Origin: Leptolyngbya sp. O-77
GTDB taxonomy: Bacteria; Cyanobacteriota; Cyanobacteriia; Elainellales; Elainellaceae
NCBI RefSeq assembly: GCF_001548395.1
Contig: NZ_AP017367.1
Location: 781,001 to 845,000 of the forward strand
Reading direction: 5' to 3'
DNA length: 64,000 nucleotides
Position numbers and translations under genes: made by a program. The notes beneath the pieces are model-generated. The model did no database searches. It was not told where the DNA came from and worked only from the letters and a program-made list of their open reading frames with translations. The stretch's first letter is position 1; every line of letters starts with the position of its first letter. Positions 36,718 through 45,290 of the stretch are shown piece by piece.

Positions 36718-37434
36718 ATGGCTTCAGCCAAGATTCTTGTCGTTGACGATGACCGTCACATTCGTACGCTGGTGCATCGTTTTCTCTCCACCCACAGCTA
36801 TCAGGTCGAATCCGCCGAAGATGGCAAAGGGGCAATGGCGATTTTTGAACAGTTCAATCCCGACCTGGTGATCTTGGATGTCAACCTGCCAGACGCAACA
36901 GGCTACACGCTTTGTCAGGAGATGCAGAGCCGGACGGGTGTGTTTGTGTTGATGCTGACGAGTCGCGCTGATGAGGCGGATAAAATCCACGGATTTTCTA
37001 AAGGCGCGGATGACTATCTCACCAAGCCGTTTGGTTTGGCGGAGCTAGAGGTGCGTGTAAAGGCGATTCTGAAACGACAGCGCCCGGTCACAGCGGCAGA
37101 GCAGCAGTGCCTCACGTTTAATGGGCTATCTATCGATCCAGTGCGGCGTGAAGTGACGCTCAACAACGAAATGGTGCCGCTGACGGCGCTGGAGTTTGAT
37201 TTGCTGCATTTTTTAGCGAGTCATCCCGGTCGCGTATGGCGACGAGCGGAACTGATCCAAAAAGTGTGGGATTATGAGTATGTGGGTGATCAACGGGTGG
37301 TTGACGTTCACATCGGGCAAATCCGCAAGAAAATCGAAATTGACACTCAGCAACCCAATCTAATTCAAACTGTGCGTGGAGTGGGCTATAAGTTTGAGGC
37401 CCCTGACACCGCCGGGGAAGAGGCTGCTTCCTAG
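36718..37434 (+). CDS. OmpR-family response regulator
   Basis: A 238-residue two-component regulator. The receiver has VDDDRH (acidic pocket), phosphoacceptor Asp in DLVILDVNLPDATG (about 55), Thr in LMLTSRADEADK and Lys in YLTKPFG. The C-terminal winged helix has LTALEFDLLHFLASHPGRV and ends VRGVGYKFE. The ATG at 36718 is chosen over an in-frame codon 81 bases upstream because the receiver fold begins a few residues later and AAGG precedes it. It is upstream of the IS-split hybrid kinase on the same strand (570 bp), which may be its partner (inference). It is distinct from RpaB and RpaA. Confidence 0.9.
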   Translation: MASAKILVVDDDRHIRTLVHRFLSTHSYQVESAEDGKGAMAIFEQFNPDLVILDVNLPDATGYTLCQEMQSRTGVFVLMLTSRADEADKIHGFSKGADDYLTKPFGLAELEVRVKAILKRQRPVTAAEQQCLTFNGLSIDPVRREVTLNNEMVPLTALEFDLLHFLASHPGRVWRRAELIQKVWDYEYVGDQRVVDVHIGQIRKKIEIDTQQPNLIQTVRGVGYKFEAPDTAGEEAAS

Positions 37435-38004
37435 CCTTTGTCTGAGTCGCTTTTTTCGTGAAGTCGCAGAGTTAGAATTGCAGGGCTTGGGGAGAGTGTG
37501 GGGCGATCGCCCTACACTCTTCGCGCTTGCGTAGGGGATAGGGAAGAGGGAAGAATTCTACAGTATTTTCTGGACTGTGGAGGTATGGACTAGCTTGGGA
37601 AAGTTTAAGGGTTTCCTGGCTCCTATTCGTGTCTAAAATGCTGGATAGTCTTTACTTTCAGCTTTCTTTAATGAAGAAGCGATGAGTAGGAGTTAATCCG
37701 AAAGTGTTTTGTGGAACTCTAAAGAAGTCTAGAATTGTCTATCGTTAGCGGGATTCAGGGAAAATTGGCTGGTATTGGGGCAGGAACGTTAGTATTTACT
37801 TTTTTGACTTTTTTAGGGTCTTGTTTAACCCATGCCTAAACGTGTCTGGTTAAGGGTCGGATTATGAAAATCTCCGCTGGTGATAAGGCTGGAGATAGTC
37901 GAGGCGTATAATCACCAGCGGGTTTGAATGGCTGAGAAGTCATTGTGGATATTGCGTGAGGGCGATCGCCCCTGGCGTGCCGAAACTTTATGCAAAGGAG
38001 ATGA
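37435..38004. other. Spacer before the hybrid kinase
   Basis: 570 bp containing a short member of the GGGAAGA purine family (GGGAAGAGGGAAGAA at 37541-37555), AT-rich stretches near 37620-37870 and two HIP1 sites. No gene is recognised. Confidence 0.5.
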
Positions 38005-39924
38005 GTGGTAAGGAACCGAATGCCAGACTATCCGGAACCCAGGAAGCCGCTGCCAGATGGGGATGTAGAGTCTCCTCAAGCTGATCCGGGGCTAACCGCA
38101 CCTCAGCAAATGCATCAGCAAATGCATCAGCAAATGGCAGATCTGCTGGCCGAGAACAGACGGCTGCGGCAAGAGCTAGTCGAGCGGGAGTGCAGTTTGC
38201 GGCAGCGTCAGCAGGCCGATGCCACCCAACAGGAGAATCAGCGGTTTATTCAGCAGATTTTGGAAACTACGCCCAATCTGCTCTATCTCTACGCAGTAGA
38301 CGCGCAACGGGTTCGATTTATCAACCGCCGGGTTTCCGAGATGCTGGGCTACCCTGCCCATCAGATTTATGAAATGGATTTGGAAGCATTGCGATCGCTC
38401 GTCCATCCATCAGACTTGCCCTTGCTCCGCAGCAGCATCCAGGAATTGCAGCAAGATTCTGTTGGACAAGGCGTAGAGGTGACATTTCGGCTGCGTCATG
38501 CCGGTGGCGAGTGGCGCTGGCTGCAATCTCGCCAGACCGTCTTTAGCCGAGATGAAGCGGGTAACCTGGTGCAACTGCTGGGCACGGCGCAGGATATTAC
38601 CAGCCGCAAACAGACTCAGGAAGCGCTCGCCCAGAGCGAACAGCGGTTTCGCTCCCTGGTTTCGCATTTGCCGGGAGTGGTGTTTCGCTCCCGCTATGAC
38701 CCTCAGCGCGAGGCAGAGTTTGGCTGGGTCATTGAGTTTATGAGCGAGGCGATCGCCGACTTGACGGGCTACCCCGCAGCAGATTTTTTGAACAACCAGA
38801 GGCGGCACTATGGTAGCATCGTGCATCCCGAAGACCGCGATCGCCTGTTTCAACTTGTATTCAACCATGCTCATGCAGGCCAGCCCTACACCCTGGAATA
38901 TCGGCTAACTCACCGAGACGGCAGCCTTCGCTGGATCTACGAAAAAACGCAGGTGGTTGAAGAGGCTCAGGGACTAGTCATAGAAGGCGTACTGTTGGAC
39001 ATTACTGAGCGCCACCTGGCCGAAGCCGCGCTGGAGCGACAGCTCCAAAAAACCCTCTTGCTCCAGAAAATTACCGAGGAAATCCGCCAAAGTCTCGATC
39101 CGCAGCAGATTTTCCAGACTGCTGCTACCCAGGCAGGACAGACGTTTCGCGTCAGCCGGGTGCTAATTCATACCTATGTGGCAGCGCCAGAGCCAGAAAT
39201 TCCCATCGTGGCCACCTATCTAGAGCCAGAGTATGAGTTTGAGCATGTGATGAAATCTGTACCTGTTACAGGCAACCTCCACGTTCAAACCATGATGGCG
39301 CAGGATCAGGCAGTGGCTTCTGGGGATGTATTGTGTGAACCGCTGCTGAGCAATCTGCATCCGCTGCTGCAAGCGCTGAAGATCCGCTCCATGCTGGCAG
39401 TTCGCACCTCCTACAAAGGCGAACCCAACGGCGCGATTTGCCTGCATCAGTGCGATCGCCTGCGCCGCTGGAGCGAAGACGAAATCGACCTGCTGGAGGC
39501 AGTTGCAGCCCAACTGGGCATTGCCTTGGCCCAAGCCCAGTTGTTGAAACAGGAAACCCAGCAGCGCCAGGAACTAATGCTGAAAAACAAGGCGCTAGAT
39601 CAGGCCCGGCGCGATGCCGAAACCGCAAACCGCGCCAAGAGTGAGTTTCTAGCCACCATGAGTCATGAGATTCGCACGCCAATGAATGCAGTCATTGGTA
39701 TGTCGTCCCTGCTACTGAGTACGCCTCTCACGCCGCAGCAAGAGGAATTTGCCCAGACCATTAGCAGCAGCGGTGAGACGCTTCTGAAAATCATCAACGA
39801 CATCCTGGATTTTTCCAAGATTGAATCGGGTAGGCTGGAGCTAGAGCAAGAAGCCTTCAGCCTACGCCAGTGTGTAGAGTGTGCCATTGACTTGATCATG
39901 CCAAAGGCGCTGGAAAAAGACCTA
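38005..39924 (+). pseudogene. N-terminal fragment of IS-split hybrid histidine kinase (sensor + HisKA)
   Basis: The first 640 codons of a gene completed at 40758-42500. There is a short coiled coil, PAS (about 75-205), PAS (about 215-345), GAF (about 350-515) and a HisKA dimerisation domain with phosphoacceptor His in ATMSHEIRTPMNAVIG. The IS interrupts between HisKA and the ATPase domain, so this half cannot autophosphorylate. It now ends LGSVIN, the tail being IS-encoded. The start is GTG 38005 or ATG 38020 (the latter has AAGGA at good spacing). An in-frame 12-bp repeat gives MHQQ copies at 38104-38137. Removing the IS and one TA restores ALEKDL-EVGCLFEP in frame. Confidence 0.92.
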
Positions 39925-40755
39925 GGGAGTGTAATCAATTAAGTAAGCTGTAATTAGCAGTGATTCAGCTATCTGATGATTATGACAACCCGCCGCTACG
40001 CCCTGCGCGATGACCAATGGGAACGGCTCCAAGATTTGCTCCCTGGACGAGCAGGGGCGGTGGGAGTCACAGCAAAGGATAATCGTCTGTTTGTCGAGGC
40101 AGTGCTATATCGATATCGAGCCGGCATTCCCTGGCGAGACTTGCCAGAGCGGTTTGGTCATTTTCGCAAGGTTCACACCCGCTTTCGGCGCTGGGCAAAG
40201 ACGGGCGTATGGCAACGGGTGTTTCAGGTGCTGTCTAAAGATGCAGACAACGAATACGCCCTGATCGACACCACGATTGTGCGTGCTCATCAGCATAGTG
40301 CTGGGGCAAAGGGGGGGATGCCAATGCCCAAGCCATTGGTCGTCGTAAAGGGGGATTGAGCACCAAGATTCATGCGACTGTCGATGCACTGGGCAATCCG
40401 ACAGGCTTTCACCTCACACCCGGGCAGACCTGTGACCTTGATGGGGCTGATGTGCTGCTAGAGAACATTCAAGCTGATACAGTCCTGGCTGACAAAGGAT
40501 ATGACGCAGACCAACGGGTGATTGAGCGACTCCAACAACAGGGCAAGGCTGCTGTGATTCCGCCCAAGCGAAACCGCAAGACACCGCGTGATTACGACAA
40601 GGAGCTATACAAAGCGCGGCATCTGATTGAGAACTTCTTTGCCAAACTCAAGCAGTATCGAGCGATTGCGACACGCTATGACAAGTTAGCCGAGACGTTT
40701 CTGAGTGCAATTTACATGGCGGCTGCCCTTATTTGGCTTAATTGATGACACGCCC
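39925..40755 (+). mobile_element. IS5-family element (IS427-like), copy 2
   Basis: An 831-bp element nearly identical to the one at 13055-13884, here on the plus strand. Its ends are GGGAGTGTAATCAATTA and the complement of GGGCGTGTCATCAATTA, flanked by TA at 39923-39924 and 40756-40757. It differs from copy 1 by a few substitutions and by having seven rather than six G in the frameshift site. It again points the same way as its host gene. Confidence 0.94.
39982..40745 (+). CDS. IS5-family transposase, two overlapping frames (copy 2)
   Basis: The N-terminal frame runs from MTTRRYALRDDQW to 40359 and the C-terminal frame ends at 40745, together one DDE transposase of about 255 residues. At the run of seven G (40311-40317) a -1 slip joins HSAGAKGG to DANAQAIGRRKGG, the standard mechanism of the IS427 group. 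The catalytic Asp of IDTTIV and LADKGYDAD, and the RHLIENFFAKLK signature with the Glu, are present. The stop codon lies within the terminal repeat. This copy looks competent. Confidence 0.9.
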
Positions 40756-42500
40756 TAGAGGTGGGCTGCCTGTTTGAGCCGGAGGTGCCCGATCTGGTGA
40801 TTGGTGACTCGACCCGTGTGCAGCAAGTGCTGGTCAACCTGCTCAGCAATGCGGTGAAGTTTACGCCCCAGGGTGAGGTGACGGTGACGGTCAGTGCCCG
40901 CTGCATCCACCTGGACACCGCACCTGGAGATGCTGACCAGCCGACCTGCACGATTCGGCTGGCGGTTAGGGATACGGGCATTGGCGTTCCTGCCGACCGG
41001 CTCGATCGTCTATTTCAGCCCTTTTTGCAGGGTGATTCTTCTATCAACCGCACCTACGGCGGAACGGGGCTGGGGTTGGCTATCAGCCAGCGGCTTGCAG
41101 AACGGATGGGCGGTCGGCTGTGGCTGGAGAGCGAAGTAGGCGTTGGCTCGACGTTTTATTTTTCGTTTGCCACCCGAGCCTCTATCAGGGCTAGCGTGTC
41201 GGTTGACCATCGCAGCCCGTTTGAGGGGCGATCGCTCTTATTGGTAGACAGCCAGACCATTCACCGCGAAAATTTAGTTCATCAGGCAGAGTTTTTAGGG
41301 CTGCGGGTCGTGGCGGTGGGCAGCAGCGATGCAGCGCTCTATTATCTCCAGCAAAATGCACCGCAGGGCGATCGCCCAGACCTGATTGTGTTAGAAGCCC
41401 ATCTTTCTACCGATTCTGGCAGGGCGCTGGCCGATGAGATCGCACAACTGCCGGGCTGCGAAACCATTCCACTTGTATTCCTGACTCGTCTCGACCGTTC
41501 TCTTCAGTTGGTTCCCTGTGTCCGGACTCATCCCACCGGGGCAATGGCTATCCCCCGTTTGGCCAAGCCCGTTAAACAGTCTCAGTTTTATGCCATGTTG
41601 AGCCACTATCTTGACACTCCGCCCTTTGACACTCCGCCCTTCGCCGCCTCAGCACATTCTGGCGATGATTCCAGCACCGCCAGCGCAACACCAAATGCCG
41701 CGTCAGAACCGAGTCTGGATCGTGGCCCTCATTCAGAAAAAACAGATGGACTGCGAATTCTCATTGCAGAAGACAATCTGGTCAACCAGAAAGTGCTGCT
41801 GAGAATGCTTCAGCAGTTGGGCCATAACGCAGATGTGGTGTCTAACGGAACCGAAGTGGTCGAAGCTGTTTTACGCCAAGCCTACGATGTCGTGCTGATG
41901 GATGTGCAAATGCCGGAAGTGGATGGCATTATGGCAACCCGCATGTTGCGCGATCGCCTCTCATCGCAGGAGTTGCCCTACATTGTGGCAGTGACGGCGA
42001 ATGCCATGATGGGCGATCGCGAAGATTGTCTGATTGCTGGCATGGACGACTACATCAGTAAGCCGATTCGGCTCGATCAGCTCTCAGCCCTGCTGAAGAA
42101 ATGTCCGCGACGGGCGATCGCCCGGCCCACGCCCCAGTCCACTCCGCTGGATGTACGCTTTATCAACAGCTTCATCGCAGACATGGGCGATCAAGCCGCT
42201 GCCATCTTTACAGAACTGATCGACTGCTACCTCACCGAAGCGCCCAAGATGGTCGCCAGCATTCAAAACGCAGGGGCAATGCTCGACACTGCCGCCATCA
42301 TGCGGACGGCCCATACCCTCAAGTCTAGCAGCGCCGTTGTCGGAGCCACCCGACTTTCAAAGCTATGTCGCTATCTAGAAGACACCGCTCACCAAAGCAG
42401 CCCCAATGAACTCAATGCTCAGATCGACAAGCTGGTTGCAGAATATGAGCGGGTCAGCGCGGCGCTGCGGGCAGAACGTCAACGCCTAACACCGGGCTAA
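40756..42500 (+). pseudogene. C-terminal fragment of IS-split hybrid kinase (HATPase, REC, REC, Hpt)
   Basis: The remaining 580 codons of the hybrid kinase. The HATPase domain has the N box NLLSNAVKFT, G1 DTGIGVP and G2 GTGLGLA. A first receiver-like domain (RSLLLVDSQT...) has Glu where the phosphoacceptor Asp is expected (LIVLEAHLS) and is probably inactive. A second receiver is intact (AEDNLVNQ, VVLMDVQMPEVDG, SKPIRL). A terminal Hpt domain carries RTAHTLKSSSAVVG. An in-frame 15-bp duplication (DTPPF twice) lies at 41611-41640. A GTG at 40761 could start a separate product. The 3' end overlaps the convergent gene at 42454 by 47 bp. Confidence 0.92.
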
Positions 42501-43422
42501 AGTGCGGGCCCACGTACATCCACGCCAGCCCGTCGGGGTCGAGGCTCTGCGTCCAAGCAGAGAAGTCTTCTTGATACTTGCGACGACTGAGGGTAGTGCG
42601 ACTGGTGCCAAGTCGCCGGGCCAGCGCCGTTGCCGTCCAGCCCGATTTCTGGTTCGCTGGATCAGTCGTCAAATCTATGTAAAGTTGCCAGATAATTACC
42701 GCAATCAAATAGGCAACGAAAATGACTGCTTCCGGCCGCTGCCACAAATTAGATTGATTCTCCTCATCTGGAGGCACCGCTGAAGGCACTGCCACAGGGG
42801 ACGCAGCGGGGGACGCACCCAAGTCTACTTCAACCCCCTCTTCAAATAGAGGTTCACCCGGCGGCGGAAAGATGTTCAAGCTTTCATCCAGATTGACGGA
42901 ATCAGTTGAAGAGTCGGGATGCCCCTGAGAGTCAGGCGTTTGAATCGCAGACATGGGGGAAGGTACTGGGGAAAGAGCGGCGGGCTGGGGCGGAACATCA
43001 GCAGTGAATTCAGTCGTGAATTCAGCAATGGATTCAGGATTAGCAATGGATTCAGAGACAGATATTCCGTCCTCATCTTGCCTCCATGCTACCGAGTTAT
43101 GGGTCGCAGGTTGCGTCCAATTTCTCTGCGCGTCCTGAGACAACATGGTTTCTGGCGAAGAATGCTGGGGCGAGGCCGGTGCAGGGGCGATCGCCACGGT
43201 TGGGATGTAGGGAATATTGAGCTGGCGGATCACCTGAAGCACCAACTGAGTCACGGTCGGTTCCTCCACAGGGCGCGATGCCACAAGCTGAATCTCCAGC
43301 CGAATTTCGTGCCGCACCACAGTTGCCGTCACGCCGTAAGGTTTCAGCACATGGTTGAGCAGACTGGTTAAGACGGTTGGGTCGCCAGATCGGGCTAATC
43401 GCAAGATTTCCTCAGAAGCCAT
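42454..43422 (-). CDS. Cyanobacterial membrane protein with HTH-like C-terminus, unknown function
   Basis: 322 residues, not assigned to a characterised family. The N-terminus (about 1-70, EEILRLARSGDPTVLTSLLN) resembles a small alpha/beta domain seen at the start of several cyanobacterial proteins. About 150 residues of Pro/Ser/Glu-rich linker follow, with in-frame duplications (ANPES-type, TTEF). Then come one membrane helix (about 240-262) and a C-terminal segment, GWTATALARRLGTSRTTLSRRK, that looks like a helix-turn-helix, followed by a Trp-rich tail. If the helix is real, the protein would be a membrane-tethered DNA-binding or protein-binding factor. Its last 47 bp overlap the hybrid kinase gene tail to tail. 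Confidence 0.6.
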   Translation of the reverse strand: MASEEILRLARSGDPTVLTSLLNHVLKPYGVTATVVRHEIRLEIQLVASRPVEEPTVTQLVLQVIRQLNIPYIPTVAIAPAPASPQHSSPETMLSQDAQRNWTQPATHNSVAWRQDEDGISVSESIANPESIAEFTTEFTADVPPQPAALSPVPSPMSAIQTPDSQGHPDSSTDSVNLDESLNIFPPPGEPLFEEGVEVDLGASPAASPVAVPSAVPPDEENQSNLWQRPEAVIFVAYLIAVIIWQLYIDLTTDPANQKSGWTATALARRLGTSRTTLSRRKYQEDFSAWTQSLDPDGLAWMYVGPHFSPVLGVDVLPAAPR

Positions 43423-43423
43423 A

Positions 43424-43541
43424 GGGAGGGGTGGGAGCGGGAAGGGGGAAGAGGGAAGAACGAAGAGGGAAAAGGAAAAAGGGAAAAGGGAAGGGGGAAG
43501 AGGGAAGAACGAAGAGGGAAAAGGGAAAAGGGAAGGGGGGA
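43424..43541. repeat. Polypurine repeat (GGGAAGAACGAAGAGGGAA family)
   Basis: Upstream of the minus-strand gene at 42454 and within the 312-bp spacer before the S2P gene. It is a nearly pure purine run containing GAAGGGGGAAGAGGGAAG twice and the 19-mer shared with the tracts at 18204 and 20151. The spacer shows nothing else besides the presumed promoters. Confidence 0.9.
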
Positions 43542-43734
43542 TTTGCTGACGACTTCTAGATTTATCACATTCGGAGCGATGCTCAGTGTGTCCTGCGCTG
43601 ACCCCAATGCCTGAGACCTCCTCTCGTCTGCGCTGTGATGCAGCAACCTCCGCTTTCTAAACTAGGGCATCCTAGATAGGGAGGCGATGCCGTTATACTC
43701 TATCCCCCTTACCACCTATACCCTGTAATTTCTC

Positions 43735-45150
43735 ATGTTAATTGTCGCGCTATTCGTCTTTGTGGTGTGGATTGCGTCGGTGTGTCTGCATGAGTTTGGG
43801 CACGCGCTGGTGGCCTACTGGGGGGGCGATCGCTCGGTCAAAGACAAGGGCTATCTGACGCTCAACCCACTAAAGTATACCGACGTGGGCACCAGCTTGG
43901 TGATGCCGCTGATTTTTTTGATGCTGGGCGGCATTCCCCTCCCTGGCGCAGCGGTATATATCGACTCGTCCAAATTGCGGGGCCGGCTTTGGAAAAGTGC
44001 GGTATCGCTCGCGGGGCCGCTGATGACGGCGCTGGTAGCGCTGGTGCTGGCGACTCCATTTTGGCTGGACTGGGCACCCGCCAGCCCGACGGGTGGCTGG
44101 AGTCTGCCTGGCCTGCTGCGATCGCCCCTCCAATTCAGTTGGCTCTGGCCCGCTCTGGCGTTTTTGGTCACGCTAGAAGTTGCAGGGGTGCTGATCAACC
44201 TGCTGCCCGTACCGCCGCTGGATGGCTACGGCATTTTAGAACCCTGGCTGCCCGAAACCCTGCGTCACCAGGTCAATCGCTGGAGTCGATATAGCATGAT
44301 TGCGCTGTTTGGGATTTTGTGGACCGTGCCAGCGGCAAACCGGGCGCTGTGGAGTGTTGTGGATGCGATCGCCATGACGCTCGGCGTGCCGTCGGATCTC
44401 TCCTGGCTGGGCTATTCGCTGTTTCGCCAGTGGGGCACGATTTTGCTGCTGGGGGCACTGGCTGTTGCTGCGATCGTCATGCGGCGATCGCCCCAGCTTC
44501 AAAATTCGGCTCAATATTGGGGCGGCGGCCTAGGAAAACGCGACCCCAGCCTGGATCGATTTCACGCCTCAGCCCAATATTTGAATTATTTGGTCGAGCA
44601 GCAGCGCTACGACTCGGCCATCGCCCTCTGCGACCAAGCTATCAAAAGTGCGCCCCACCGCTATGAACCGTGGCAGACCAAGGGCAATATCTTCCTAAAG
44701 GCAGAGCGCTACGCCGAAGCCCTCGCCGCCTACGACCAGGCGATCGCCCTAGAGCCGGACTTCTATGGCGGATACCACGGGCGGGCACTGGCCCTCAAAC
44801 AGTTGCAACAGCCGCAAGACGCACTGGACTCTTTTGACGAAGCGCTGCGACGATACGAGGCTGACCCCAGCCTGTGGAGCGATCGCGGCTCTCTGCTCTA
44901 CGAGCTTCAGCGCTATGAAGACACGATCGACTGCTATATTCACGCGATCGCCCTAGAGCCAGACAATGCCCTGTTTCACTACAATCTGGCCTGCTGCCAT
45001 GCGCTGTTGGGACGCTCTGAAACGGCGTTGGACTGGTTAAAACAAGCGATCGCGCTGAATGACCTGTATCGGGCGATCGCCAAAACCGATCCCGACTTCA
45101 ACACCCTCCACCAAAACCCAACCTTCCAAGCCCTGATGCTCGGCACCTAG
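43735..45150 (+). CDS. Site-2-type metalloprotease fused to TPR repeats
   Basis: A 471-residue membrane protein. The N-terminal half is an M50-type intramembrane protease: zinc motif HEFGH in helix one (about residues 20-24), several further membrane spans and the third ligand in NLLPVPPLDGYG (about 160-171). From about residue 275 there are four or five tetratricopeptide repeats (YDSAIALCDQAIKSAPHRYEP, YAEALAAYDQAIALEPDFYG and so on) that should bind partner proteins on the cytosolic side. Such proteases release membrane-bound factors such as anti-sigma factors. No PDZ domain is present; the TPR part may take over substrate selection (inference). Confidence 0.9.
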   Translation: MLIVALFVFVVWIASVCLHEFGHALVAYWGGDRSVKDKGYLTLNPLKYTDVGTSLVMPLIFLMLGGIPLPGAAVYIDSSKLRGRLWKSAVSLAGPLMTALVALVLATPFWLDWAPASPTGGWSLPGLLRSPLQFSWLWPALAFLVTLEVAGVLINLLPVPPLDGYGILEPWLPETLRHQVNRWSRYSMIALFGILWTVPAANRALWSVVDAIAMTLGVPSDLSWLGYSLFRQWGTILLLGALAVAAIVMRRSPQLQNSAQYWGGGLGKRDPSLDRFHASAQYLNYLVEQQRYDSAIALCDQAIKSAPHRYEPWQTKGNIFLKAERYAEALAAYDQAIALEPDFYGGYHGRALALKQLQQPQDALDSFDEALRRYEADPSLWSDRGSLLYELQRYEDTIDCYIHAIALEPDNALFHYNLACCHALLGRSETALDWLKQAIALNDLYRAIAKTDPDFNTLHQNPTFQALMLGT

Positions 45151-45290
45151 CAAAACCACCCAAAAATCCAAAATCCAAACCCTAAAATCCAAAACCTCAA
45201 CTTTTCTTGTTTTCACCTTTTAAGATTCAATGATGCATTCCGGGAATGATCTGGGCAACCTAGTGGCGTGTAATGCTAGCTGGAAAGACC

